The notes below the pieces were generated by a model that was given only the letters and a program-made list of their open reading frames with translations, made no database searches and was not told the origin of the DNA. Positions 1-7,292 of a DNA stretch of 64,000 bases are shown here, piece by piece. The stretch's first letter is position 1, and each line of letters opens with the position of its first letter. The DNA comes from Lysobacterales bacterium (lineage in GTDB: Bacteria; Pseudomonadota; Gammaproteobacteria; Xanthomonadales; Rhodanobacteraceae): contig JADJHN010000003.1 of assembly GCA_016707485.1 (NCBI GenBank), forward strand, positions 620,001 to 684,000, read 5' to 3'. Position numbers and translations under genes: made by a program.

Positions 1-529
1 TGGCGATCACCGGAATCGAGCCGGCATGCAGGCTGGCTTCGATCGGCGCGAGATTGACCCGGCTCACCTGGCCGACCAGACCGAGCCGGTCGCGATCGAG
101 ATAGTCGGCCTCGAATACGCCGGCGGTGATCGAGGTGGCGCGGGTATCGGCTTCCTGCAGGGCCTCGACCAGCTTGAGGTTCTGCGCCTGGAACACCCGG
201 CGCACGATAGCCAGCGCTGCCGGCGAGGTCACGCGCAAGCCGTCGATCGTGCGCTTTTCAATGCCGGCAGCTGCCAGTTCCGCGTCCAGTTGCGGACCGG
301 CACCATGCACCACGATCGGGGTCAGGCCGACTTCCTGCAGGAACGCCAGCGACGAGGTCAACGCATCAAGGTCATCACGCAATATGGCGCCGCCGACCTT
401 GACCACGGCGAAGCGCTTGGCGTCGATCTGCGAGAAGCGCTTGAGGTACTGCGAAATCTCCTTCGCGCTGGCCATGCTCGAAAGCAGGCGCACGATCGTC
501 TGGCGAGTTTGCCGGGTTGCGCTATTCAT
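1..529 (-). CDS. argB: N-acetylglutamate kinase ArgB, N-terminal part (cut by window edge)
   Basis: Phosphorylates N-acetylglutamate, the second step of arginine synthesis. About 176 codons are visible and the frame is open to the window edge. The amino-acid kinase glycine motif KVGGAIL lies at residues 44-50 and VVHGAGPQ at 73-80. The ATG at 529 overlaps the stop of argE by 8 bases (ATGAATAG), so translation is probably coupled. In Xanthomonas this gene encodes a kinase fused to a C-terminal acetylglutamate synthase; that half would lie outside the window, so the fusion is only inferred. Fourth gene of the argF'-argG-argE-argB operon. Confidence 0.9.
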   Translation of the reverse strand, partial: MNSATRQTRQTIVRLLSSMASAKEISQYLKRFSQIDAKRFAVVKVGGAILRDDLDALTSSLAFLQEVGLTPIVVHGAGPQLDAELAAAGIEKRTIDGLRVTSPAALAIVRRVFQAQNLKLVEALQEADTRATSITAGVFEADYLDRDRLGLVGQVSRVNLAPIEASLHAGSIPVIA

Positions 530-1613
530 GGATGATCCTGGACACCGATTCGGCATACGAATCGAGTTGATCGAGCGCCACCCATTCGTCGGCCGCGTGG
601 GCCTGGGCAATGTCGCCGGGGCCGTAGACCAGGGCAACATGACCGGCCTGCGAAAACAGCGAAGCTTCGGTCCAGAAATCAACGGCGTTGCCAATGGGCA
701 GCTGCAGGGCATCGGCCCAGTCGCGTGCGGCAAGTCGTCGTGATTCGGCATCGGCGATGCTGCCGGCCGGCAAGCTCGGGCCGCGAAAGGTTTCCGTGAA
801 TTCGGCGGCTTGCGGGTTGGCGAATTCCCGGAAAGCCTGCAGCAGGCGATCGACGTCGGTCGAAGGCAATGGCCGCAATCCAAAACGCAGTTCAGCCGCC
901 GGCGCGATCATGTTGGCCTTGATGCCGCCTTCGATGCGGCCGATGTTGAAACGCAGTCCGGTCAGGCCGCCGAAGCGTTCGTGCGCGAGGGCATCGACGT
1001 GCGCAAGCGCCAGGTTGCCCCAGCGGATTGCCTGATGCACGGCGCTGTCGGCGCTGGATTGCTGCGCCGATGCATGACCGGCGGTGCCGGCAAAACGCAT
1101 CAGTACCGAGCTGATGCCGCGATGTGCAAGCACGGCTTGCGCACGTGTGGGCTCGGCCACCAGCACGGCGTCATAGGGCAAGCCACGCGCAAGAAAGGCG
1201 GCAATGCAGCGTGGATCATTGGCTTCCTCGTCCGAGGTGAACAGGAAGGCGGCATCGCCCTGCGTGGCGTTTGCCGCAGCCACCAATGCGGCCGCGGCAC
1301 CCTTGATGTCGCAGGCACCGAGGCCGATCGCGCGGCCCTCGCCGACGCGCAAGACAAACGGATCCGCCGACCAGTGCGGCGAATCGGGTACCGTATCGAG
1401 ATGCACGTTGAAAAGGATTTTCGGCTTGCCGCGCGTCGCAAACAAACTGACCGCACCGGCACCATGATCGGAAATCTCGATCTCGAAACCGGGCAGGTTT
1501 CTGCGCAGGTAGTCGAAGATGCCATCGCTGTCGATCGCGCGCGGCGGATTGCGCGTATCGAAGGCAACCATGGCGCGCAGATGATCGAGCGTGGCGGTCA
1601 GCAGTTCGCTCAC
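522..1613 (-). CDS. argE: N-acetyl-L-citrulline/N-acetylornithine deacetylase, M20 peptidase family
   Basis: Zinc-dependent M20 deacylase that removes the acetyl group in arginine synthesis; with an acetylornithine carbamoyltransferase in the same operon the expected substrate is acetylcitrulline. 363 aa. Metal-site motifs are visible: NVHLDTVPDS, GACDIKGAAAA and FTSDEEAND, followed by the small lid/dimerisation domain. I start it at the GTG at 1613, which overlaps the argG stop as GTGA; the longer open frame to 1700 is inside argG coding sequence and does not resemble the family. Length fits the roughly 366 aa Xanthomonas enzyme. Overlaps argB downstream by 8 bases. Confidence 0.9.
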   Translation of the reverse strand: MSELLTATLDHLRAMVAFDTRNPPRAIDSDGIFDYLRRNLPGFEIEISDHGAGAVSLFATRGKPKILFNVHLDTVPDSPHWSADPFVLRVGEGRAIGLGACDIKGAAAALVAAANATQGDAAFLFTSDEEANDPRCIAAFLARGLPYDAVLVAEPTRAQAVLAHRGISSVLMRFAGTAGHASAQQSSADSAVHQAIRWGNLALAHVDALAHERFGGLTGLRFNIGRIEGGIKANMIAPAAELRFGLRPLPSTDVDRLLQAFREFANPQAAEFTETFRGPSLPAGSIADAESRRLAARDWADALQLPIGNAVDFWTEASLFSQAGHVALVYGPGDIAQAHAADEWVALDQLDSYAESVSRIIHE

Positions 1614-2857
1614 GCGCCGTTCCCCCGATTCACTTCGGCCCACAAGGTCGAACTCATGCCATAGAGGCGAATGAACCCTTCGGCTTCGGCGACGCCCCAA
1701 TCGGCGGATTGCGCATAGGTTGCGCCCTTGGCGTTGAGGATATGCGGCGAGGCGATCGCTACCGCATGCACGCTGCCGCCACGCGTTTCCAGCGTGACCT
1801 CGCCATTGACGCAGCGCTGGCTTGATTCGAGGAACGCTTCGAGATCGGCCTTCAATGGATCATGGAAGAAACCTTCGTAGACCAGCTCGACCCATTGCTT
1901 CGCCACGACCGACTTGAAGCGGTTCTGTGCCTTCGACAAAACGGCTTCCTCGAGTGCCCGGTGCGCCGTGAGCAAGGCGATCAGGCCGGGCGCTTCGTAG
2001 ATGATGCGGCCCTTGAGACCGATCGTGGTATCGCCGGTGTAGATGCCGCGACCGACACCGTAGGCGGCAAAAAGCCGATTGAGCCTTGCCAGCAGCAGGT
2101 GACCGGGCAAGTGTTCGCCATCCAGCGTCACCGTTTCGCCATGCCTGAAGCCGAGAGTCACGGTCAACGCACTGGTTGGCCATTCGCCGCGCGATGCACA
2201 CCAGCCGCGCGCGCCTTCGCCGGGCGCCTCCCAGCGATCGATTTCAGCGCCCGACATGGTCAGGCCGAGCAGATTCTCGTTGATCGTGTAGGCCTTCTGT
2301 TTGGCACGGACTGCGAATCCGCGCTCCTCCAGATAGCGCTGTTCGTATGCGCGGACCTCCTTGTGCTCTTTCTGGATCTCGCGAATCGGCGCGATGATCT
2401 CGTAGTCGCCGAGCGCTTTCACGGTCAAGTCAAAGCGCACCTGGTCATTGCCCATGCCGGTGCAGCCATGTGCAATGCATCGTGTGCCGAGTTCCCGTGC
2501 ACGTTTGAGCGCCGCTTCGACAATCAGGTAACGATCCGAGACGAGCAGCGGGTATTGACCCTGGTAACCCTCACCGGCCTGCACGAATGGCTTGACGAAG
2601 CCGCTCCAGATCGCCGGCCCACCATCCACGGTGACATGGCTGGTCGCACCAAGCTCGACGGCACGCGCCTCGATGAAGGCGCGCTCCGCATCATCGACAC
2701 CACCGGTATCGGCAAACACCGTGTGTACTTCGTAGCCACGCTCCTGCAACCACGGAATGCAGAAACTGGTATCGAGGCCGCCCGAGAAAGCAAGGACGAT
2801 GTCCCTGCTTTCGGGAATAGGGAATGGGGAATAGGGAATGGAAGAAGCGGGCAACAT
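1610..2857 (-). CDS. argG: Argininosuccinate synthase
   Basis: Joins citrulline and aspartate using ATP. 415 aa with the PP-loop motif AFSGGLDTS near residues 23-31 and the usual FADTGG, GCTGMGNDQVRF and TINENLLG segments. In this operon the citrulline comes from deacetylation of acetylcitrulline by ArgE. Oddity: the only good start is the ATG at 2857, and the first about 19 residues (rich in SIPYSPFPIPES) are translated from an intergenic GGGAAT repeat; relatives begin directly at about DIVLAFSGG. The repeat appears to have replaced the native start. Four-base GTGA overlap with argE. Confidence 0.93.
   Translation of the reverse strand: MLPASSIPYSPFPIPESRDIVLAFSGGLDTSFCIPWLQERGYEVHTVFADTGGVDDAERAFIEARAVELGATSHVTVDGGPAIWSGFVKPFVQAGEGYQGQYPLLVSDRYLIVEAALKRARELGTRCIAHGCTGMGNDQVRFDLTVKALGDYEIIAPIREIQKEHKEVRAYEQRYLEERGFAVRAKQKAYTINENLLGLTMSGAEIDRWEAPGEGARGWCASRGEWPTSALTVTLGFRHGETVTLDGEHLPGHLLLARLNRLFAAYGVGRGIYTGDTTIGLKGRIIYEAPGLIALLTAHRALEEAVLSKAQNRFKSVVAKQWVELVYEGFFHDPLKADLEAFLESSQRCVNGEVTLETRGGSVHAVAIASPHILNAKGATYAQSADWGVAEAEGFIRLYGMSSTLWAEVNRGNGA
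2813..2841. repeat. GGGAATN heptad repeat, G-rich arm (element 1)
   Basis: Four GGG tracts spaced by AATA/AATG on the plus strand, at the argF'-argG junction and running into the argG start region. Compatible with an intramolecular G-quadruplex, or as an arm of an imperfect inverted repeat with the C-rich arm at 2948-2978. Encodes the N-terminal extension of ArgG when read on the minus strand. Confidence 0.85.
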
Positions 2858-2947
2858 TGGATTTTCCTATTGGTTAAAACATGAAAACAAACCGTGCCGG
2901 GGGTGATCCCTCACTTTTCTCGACTCCCCATTCACACCCTCGGACAA

Positions 2948-2978
2948 CCATTCTCCATTCCCTAATCCCCATTCCCGG
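2948..2978. repeat. GGGAATN heptad repeat, C-rich arm (element 1)
   Basis: CCATTCTCC/ATTCCC heptads complementary in type to 2813-2841, about 100 bases away. Overlaps the argF' stop at 2962 and supplies its last codons. A small perfect hairpin (GTTTCGC, loop AAA, GCGAAAC) follows immediately inside argF'. Confidence 0.8.
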
Positions 2979-3981
2979 TTTCGCAAAGCGAAACCATCAC
3001 GGCTTTCTGCACATGCAGGCGATTCTCGGCTTCGTCGATGGCAATGCACGAGGCTGAATCCATCACCGCATCGGTGGCCTTGACGTTGCGCCGCAGCGGC
3101 AGGCAGTGACTGAACAGCGCCTTCCTGGTCAAGGCCATCTTGGCTTCGTCGACAATGAAATGCCGATGCGCATCGCGCATGGGCTTTTCCTGATCCCAGC
3201 GGCCAAAGTACGGCAGCGCGCCCCAGCTCTTGGCGTAGACGACATCGGCATCGCGATAGGCGCTTTCTATGTCGTGACTCACGGTCAGGCTGCCACCGTT
3301 TTCGGCGACGTTGCGGCGGGCGAACTCCATGTAGCGCGGATCGAGCAGGTATTCCTCGTTCGGACACAGCAAGGTCACGTCCATGCCATAGCGCGTGGCA
3401 ATCTGCAGGGCGGAATTGGCCACGGCCGTGTTCAGCGGCTTCGGGTGATAGGTCCAGGTCAGCACGTACTTGCGCCGCCGCAGGTCGGCACCGAGATGCT
3501 GCTGCAAGGCCATGACGTGGGCCAACTCCTGGCAAGGATGCGTGATCGTTTCCATGTTGATGACCGGAACGGGCGAATAATCTGCAAACGCCTGGATCAC
3601 GCGATCTTCGCGATCAACCGACCAGTCCTGGAATTTCGGGAACGCGCGCACGCCGATCAGGTCGACATAGCGACCGAGCACCCGTGCAACCTCGGCAACA
3701 TGTTCCTCGGTTTCACCATCCATGACCGTGCCGATCTCGAACTCGATCGGCCAGGCGTCCTTGCCAGGCGCCAGCACGATGGCCTTGCCGCCGAGTTGAT
3801 GTGCACCCAGCTCGAAACTCGTGCGTGTGCGCATCGAGGGATTGAAGAACAGCAAGGCAATCGACTTGCCGTGCAGGTCATTGCCCTGTCTGGATTGCCG
3901 GAACCCGCGTGCCTTGTCGAGCAGCGCGTCAAGCTCGCGGCGGCTCCAGTCCTGCGTATTCAAGAAGTGTCTGCTGTTCAC
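2962..3981 (-). CDS. argF': N-acetylornithine carbamoyltransferase
   Basis: Transfers the carbamoyl group to N-acetylornithine, giving N-acetylcitrulline, the Xanthomonas/Bacteroidetes variant of the urea-cycle step. 339 aa, the same length as the characterised Xanthomonas campestris enzyme. Carbamoyl-phosphate motif SMRTRTSFE, then ETITHPCQELAH, TWTYHPKPLNTAVANS and HCLPLRRNVKATD, which agree with acetylornithine rather than ornithine carbamoyltransferases. Start chosen: GTG at 3981, preceded by AGGGGA at 5-base spacing. The frame stays open upstream through a tandem repeat to an ATG at 4185, but that extension is repeat-derived. The last residues (GNGD) and the stop also come from a GGGAAT repeat. 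Confidence 0.95.
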   Translation of the reverse strand: MNSRHFLNTQDWSRRELDALLDKARGFRQSRQGNDLHGKSIALLFFNPSMRTRTSFELGAHQLGGKAIVLAPGKDAWPIEFEIGTVMDGETEEHVAEVARVLGRYVDLIGVRAFPKFQDWSVDREDRVIQAFADYSPVPVINMETITHPCQELAHVMALQQHLGADLRRRKYVLTWTYHPKPLNTAVANSALQIATRYGMDVTLLCPNEEYLLDPRYMEFARRNVAENGGSLTVSHDIESAYRDADVVYAKSWGALPYFGRWDQEKPMRDAHRHFIVDEAKMALTRKALFSHCLPLRRNVKATDAVMDSASCIAIDEAENRLHVQKAVMVSLCETGNGD

Positions 3982-4035
3982 GGTGTCCCCTGTGGATTTG
4001 CCTGCAACCTTTCCTGCGCTCATGCAGCGCCATCC

Positions 4036-4235
4036 ATGACGCGCCTGCGTGCTCCTGCATTGCAGGCATGCTTGCCATCCATGGCAATCACCGGCAACTG
4101 CTCCTGCGTTGCCGGCATACTTGCCATCCATGGCAATCACCGGCAACTGCTCCTGCGTTGCCGGCATACTTGCCATCCATGGCAATCACCGGCAACTGCT
4201 CCTGCGTTGCCGGCATACTTGCCATCCATGGCAAT
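4036..4235 (-). repeat. 49-bp tandem repeat with GGA-loop hairpins in the argF' leader
   Basis: The motif ATGGCAAT recurs at 4081, 4130, 4179 and 4228, an exact 49-bp period; a diverged unit begins at 4036. Each unit holds the palindrome GCCATCCATGGC, and the three intact intervals hold a perfect inverted repeat, CCGGCAAC and GTTGCCGG. Read on the minus (transcribed) strand the loop is GCAGGAGCA, so AGGA is displayed at the tip, possibly closed by two GC pairs. The diverged unit also forms a hairpin (GCCTGC / GCAGGC) around AGGAG. The units lie 55-255 bases upstream of the argF' GTG and must be part of its leader or promoter. Not CRISPR: there are no unique spacers. Confidence 0.9.
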
Positions 4236-4262
4236 AAAAAAACCCGGCGCGTAGGCCGGGTT
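4235..4262 (-). terminator. Rho-independent terminator
   Basis: Perfect 8-bp stem AACCCGGC (4241-4248) / GCCGGGTT (4255-4262) with a 6-base loop, followed on the minus strand by a run of seven T. It ends transcripts from the glycine-zipper gene and the small ORF, or acts as an attenuator if the arg operon is also read from upstream. Confidence 0.85.
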
Positions 4263-4288
4263 TGGGTCGAAAAACATGATTGCGCGAC

Positions 4289-4462
4289 TTACCCGGCCGA
4301 ATTGAAGTCCATCGGTCGACGCGCACGCGAAGTCATGCCAGCTGCCATGCGGGCACTGGTCAGGATTTCGGCGTTGTCGGGGTGCTGGGTCATCTGGGCG
4401 TCGACGTTACCGGTATTTCTGCCGCGGCGCAACAAGCCGCGGTCAGGCTCCGATTTGGCCAT
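4289..4462 (-). CDS. Putative small protein, 57 aa
   Basis: Not recognised. An ATG at 4462 abuts the TAG stop of the glycine-zipper gene, the frame runs 57 codons to a TAA, and the intrinsic terminator follows 26 bases later, so it fills the space between a gene and its terminator. The product is polar, with five Met and many Arg/Gly/Asn, ending in DFNSAG; no signal peptide, membrane segment or motif. The upstream GCGGAA is a weak ribosome site, and codon third positions are GC-rich like the neighbours. It could be a short distal cistron or simply an open 3' untranslated stretch. Confidence 0.35.
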   Translation of the reverse strand: MAKSEPDRGLLRRGRNTGNVDAQMTQHPDNAEILTSARMAAGMTSRARRPMDFNSAG

Positions 4463-5017
4463 CTATTCCGCAGGGCTCACGCTGACGCGCACGCGCATGC
4501 GTTCGCCGGGGTCGTAATCGAGATGCGACATGTAGACATCGCCCCTATAGCGATACTGCACGTCGTAACCGACGATGCGGCGCTCGCTGTAGCGTTCGCT
4601 GACCGTGTAGCAGCGGGTCTCGCTGTCGGTGTAATAGCGATCATCGCGACGGGCCTGGTCGTTGCCGATGGCCCCGCCGATCAAGGCACCGGCCACGGTC
4701 GCAGCCTTGCGCCCATCACCCTTGCCGACCTGATTGCCAAGCGCGCCGCCGACTATCGCGCCAATGACCGTACCCGCGCCGTTGTTGCCGCGCGTGTCGT
4801 AGCGACGATCGACATTGGCTTCGTGACACTCCTCGCGTGGGCGGCTGTCGACGACCGTGTCATAGACTGGATCCACCCGCAGCACGTCGGCCCAGGCCAG
4901 GCGCGTGTTGTCGGTCGTGCGGTCGTCCTCATAACCACGATCCTGCGCGTAGGCAGGCAGGGCCATGCTGGCGAGTAGCATTGCTGCCGCAGCAGCGTTC
5001 AGAAACTTGTCGGCCAT
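4463..5017 (-). CDS. Secreted glycine-zipper 2TM-domain protein
   Basis: 184 aa. Starts at the ATG at 5017 behind GGAG (8-base spacing), with a clear signal peptide ending ALPAYAQ near residue 25. The centre carries a glycine-zipper pair, TVIGAIVGGALGNQVGKGDG followed by AATVAGALIGGAIGND, the signature of the 17-kDa surface antigen/glycine-zipper 2TM families that insert in or associate with the outer membrane. The C-terminal 70 residues are rich in Tyr, Arg and Asp and have no known motif. The same zipper core recurs in the lipoprotein at 62311-62757. Function unknown; likely envelope integrity or stress. Confidence 0.8.
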   Translation of the reverse strand: MADKFLNAAAAAMLLASMALPAYAQDRGYEDDRTTDNTRLAWADVLRVDPVYDTVVDSRPREECHEANVDRRYDTRGNNGAGTVIGAIVGGALGNQVGKGDGRKAATVAGALIGGAIGNDQARRDDRYYTDSETRCYTVSERYSERRIVGYDVQYRYRGDVYMSHLDYDPGERMRVRVSVSPAE

Positions 5018-5251
5018 CACACACACTCCAGATCGGGGCTTGTGGTCGTCCGTCGCAGGCCTGCATTGGGCCCTCTTTTCGATTCGCATCAGCTTCGATG
5101 CGGCGCACGGACGCCACGATGTGGGCAAAATTACAGCACAGGCTTACTGAATGCCGACCTAAGAATTGTGCCGCTGCAGGCGACGGAAAGCCGCACCATC
5201 ACGGACTGCTATCATCTGCGGCCGCTTCCGTCGTTCAGATTCACCGAAACC

Positions 5252-6655
5252 ATGAAACTGCGCCTTTACAACACCTTGAGCCGACGCATCGAGGACTTCG
5301 TGCCGATGGATCCAGCCCGGATCACGATGTATGTCTGCGGCCCCACCGTCTACAACTACATTCATGTCGGCAATGCGCGCCCTGCCGTTGTTTTCGGCCT
5401 GCTCGCCCGGTTGTTGCGGCGCAATTGCGGGACGCTCGTCTACGCACGCAACATCACCGATGTCGATGACAAGATCAACGCCGCCGCACGCGACGCCGGC
5501 GTACCCATCGCCACGATCACCACGCGCTACGCGCAGGCCTATCACGATGACCTTGCCCGCCTTGGCGTGGACGCGCCCGATCTGGTGCCGCATGCGACCG
5601 CGCACATCGCCGAGATCATCGCCATGTGCGAAACGCTGATTGCCAGCGGCCATGCCTATGCGGCCGAGAGCCATGTCCTCTTCAACGTCGACAGCTTTGC
5701 CGGTTACGGCAAGCTTTCCGGCCGCTCCACCGAGGACATGATTGCCGGGGCGCGGGTCGAGGTTGCACCGTACAAGAAGAATCCCGCCGATTTCGTCTTG
5801 TGGAAGCCGTCCACGGATGACCTGCCGGGCTGGGCAAGTCCGTGGGGTCGCGGCCGCCCGGGCTGGCATATCGAATGCTCGGCGATGGCCGCTGCGCACC
5901 TTGGTGAAACCATCGACATCCATGCCGGCGGCAACGACCTGATGTTTCCGCATCACGAGAACGAAGTCGCGCAAAGTACCTGCGCGCACGGCGGCAAGAT
6001 CTTCGCCCGCTACTGGCTGCACAACGGCATGCTGACCTTTGGCGGCAGGAAGATGTCGAAATCGCTGGGCAATGTCATGGTCTTGCACGAGTTGCTGGAG
6101 AAATATCCGGCCGAAGTGCTGCGTTTGCTGCTGCTTCGCGCCCACTACCGGCAGCCACTGGACTGGTCGGACAGCACCCTGGCCCAGGCTCGATCTACGC
6201 TCGATGGCTGGTACGGCGTGCTCCGTGATCGCGCCGACGTCGAAGTCGCCGCCGCCGAGGAGACGGTGCCGGAGGCGTTTGAAGCGGCATTGTGCGATGA
6301 CATCAATACACCCGCGGCATTCGCCATACTCGCGGGACTGGCCGACGCTGCGCGTCAGGCCAGCAACGCGGCGGACCGGCACCGCAGCAAGGCCGCCCTG
6401 CTCGGTGCCGCGCATCTGGTCGGCCTGCTGCATGAGGATGCGGAGACCTGGTTCAAGCAAACCGAATCCGGCGCGGCCATCGACGCGGCGTGGGTGCAGG
6501 GATTGCTGGACGCGCGCCAGGCAGCACGGGCAGCCAGGGATTTTGCCCGCGCCGACCAGATCCGCAAGGAATTGGCGGAGCACAACGTGGTCATCGAGGA
6601 CAGTGCCGAGGGCGTGCGCTGGAAAGTGGCTTCCACAAGCGAATCCTCAAGTTGA
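5252..6655 (+). CDS. cysS: Cysteinyl-tRNA synthetase
   Basis: Class I synthetase charging tRNA-Cys, cytoplasmic, 467 aa (family about 460). Visible features: the zinc-ligand Cys29 in MYVCGPT, HIGH-box variant HVGN at 38-41, GWHIECSAM and HHENEVAQS supplying the other zinc ligands, and KMSKS at 267-271. Start taken at the ATG at 5252 where the family consensus begins (MKLRLYNTL); the longer open frame is not conserved. Divergent from the glycine-zipper gene across a 234-bp spacer that must hold both promoters. sufE follows in the same direction. Confidence 0.97.
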   Translation: MKLRLYNTLSRRIEDFVPMDPARITMYVCGPTVYNYIHVGNARPAVVFGLLARLLRRNCGTLVYARNITDVDDKINAAARDAGVPIATITTRYAQAYHDDLARLGVDAPDLVPHATAHIAEIIAMCETLIASGHAYAAESHVLFNVDSFAGYGKLSGRSTEDMIAGARVEVAPYKKNPADFVLWKPSTDDLPGWASPWGRGRPGWHIECSAMAAAHLGETIDIHAGGNDLMFPHHENEVAQSTCAHGGKIFARYWLHNGMLTFGGRKMSKSLGNVMVLHELLEKYPAEVLRLLLLRAHYRQPLDWSDSTLAQARSTLDGWYGVLRDRADVEVAAAEETVPEAFEAALCDDINTPAAFAILAGLADAARQASNAADRHRSKAALLGAAHLVGLLHEDAETWFKQTESGAAIDAAWVQGLLDARQAARAARDFARADQIRKELAEHNVVIEDSAEGVRWKVASTSESSS

Positions 6656-6728
6656 GCGCAGCAAGCAGGTCACCAGATCCGCTGCGCATTGACTGGAATC
6701 CGCGGCAGATGCCCACAGGCAGGATGGC

Positions 6729-7184
6729 ATGAACGACAACCACAACCCCCCTGCGCAGGCGGAATCCGAAGCGAGCGCGGAACTCGCCCAGCAGGCAATT
6801 GCCGAGGAATTCGGCTTCTTCAGCGACTGGACCGAGCGCTACCAGTACCTGATCGACCTGGGCCGCAAGCTGCCGGAATTCCCGGACGATGCACGGAACG
6901 ATGCCCACAAGGTGCACGGTTGCCAATCCCAGGTCTGGCTTGTCGCCAGCGGCAACATCGACAAGCTGGTATTCCACGCGATCAGCGATTCGTCCATCGT
7001 CTCGGGCCTGATTGCCCTGCTCCTGCGCGTCTATTCGGGCCGCTCCGCCGAGGAAATCCTGCACACCGAACCGCGCTTCATCGAAGCCATCGGCCTGGCC
7101 CGGCATCTGTCGCCAACGCGCTCCAACGGACTCGCGGCCATGCTGGCGACGATCAAGCAGCTTGCGGCGAACGCGACGGCATAG
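6729..7184 (+). CDS. sufE: SufE family cysteine desulfurase sulfur acceptor
   Basis: 151 aa. SufE takes persulfide sulfur from the SufS desulfurase and passes it to SufB for Fe-S cluster assembly. The acceptor cysteine is Cys65 in KVHGCQSQVW, and the SGLIALLLRVYSGR helix is typical. No suf operon is nearby, so this is a stand-alone copy; pairing with cysS may only reflect co-orientation. A CsdE-like role with another desulfurase is possible. Confidence 0.9.
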   Translation: MNDNHNPPAQAESEASAELAQQAIAEEFGFFSDWTERYQYLIDLGRKLPEFPDDARNDAHKVHGCQSQVWLVASGNIDKLVFHAISDSSIVSGLIALLLRVYSGRSAEEILHTEPRFIEAIGLARHLSPTRSNGLAAMLATIKQLAANATA

Positions 7185-7292
7185 ATCCGCGCCCTCCACA
7201 TGGCAGCCGGCGTCACTGAACTGCCATCGCCATGCAACACGCCGTGAACAATCCTGCTCCAGCATGCTGCGCACGGAGAGCGGGAGTTCGGC

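Noticed and set aside
3982..4185. N-terminal extension of ArgF' to an ATG at 4185
   Set aside because: It translates the tandem repeat in a period that is not a multiple of three; the GTG at 3981 has a good ribosome site and gives the exact family length.
4036..4235. CRISPR-like array
   Set aside because: Period 49 with no unique spacers; whole units are repeated and no cas gene is nearby.
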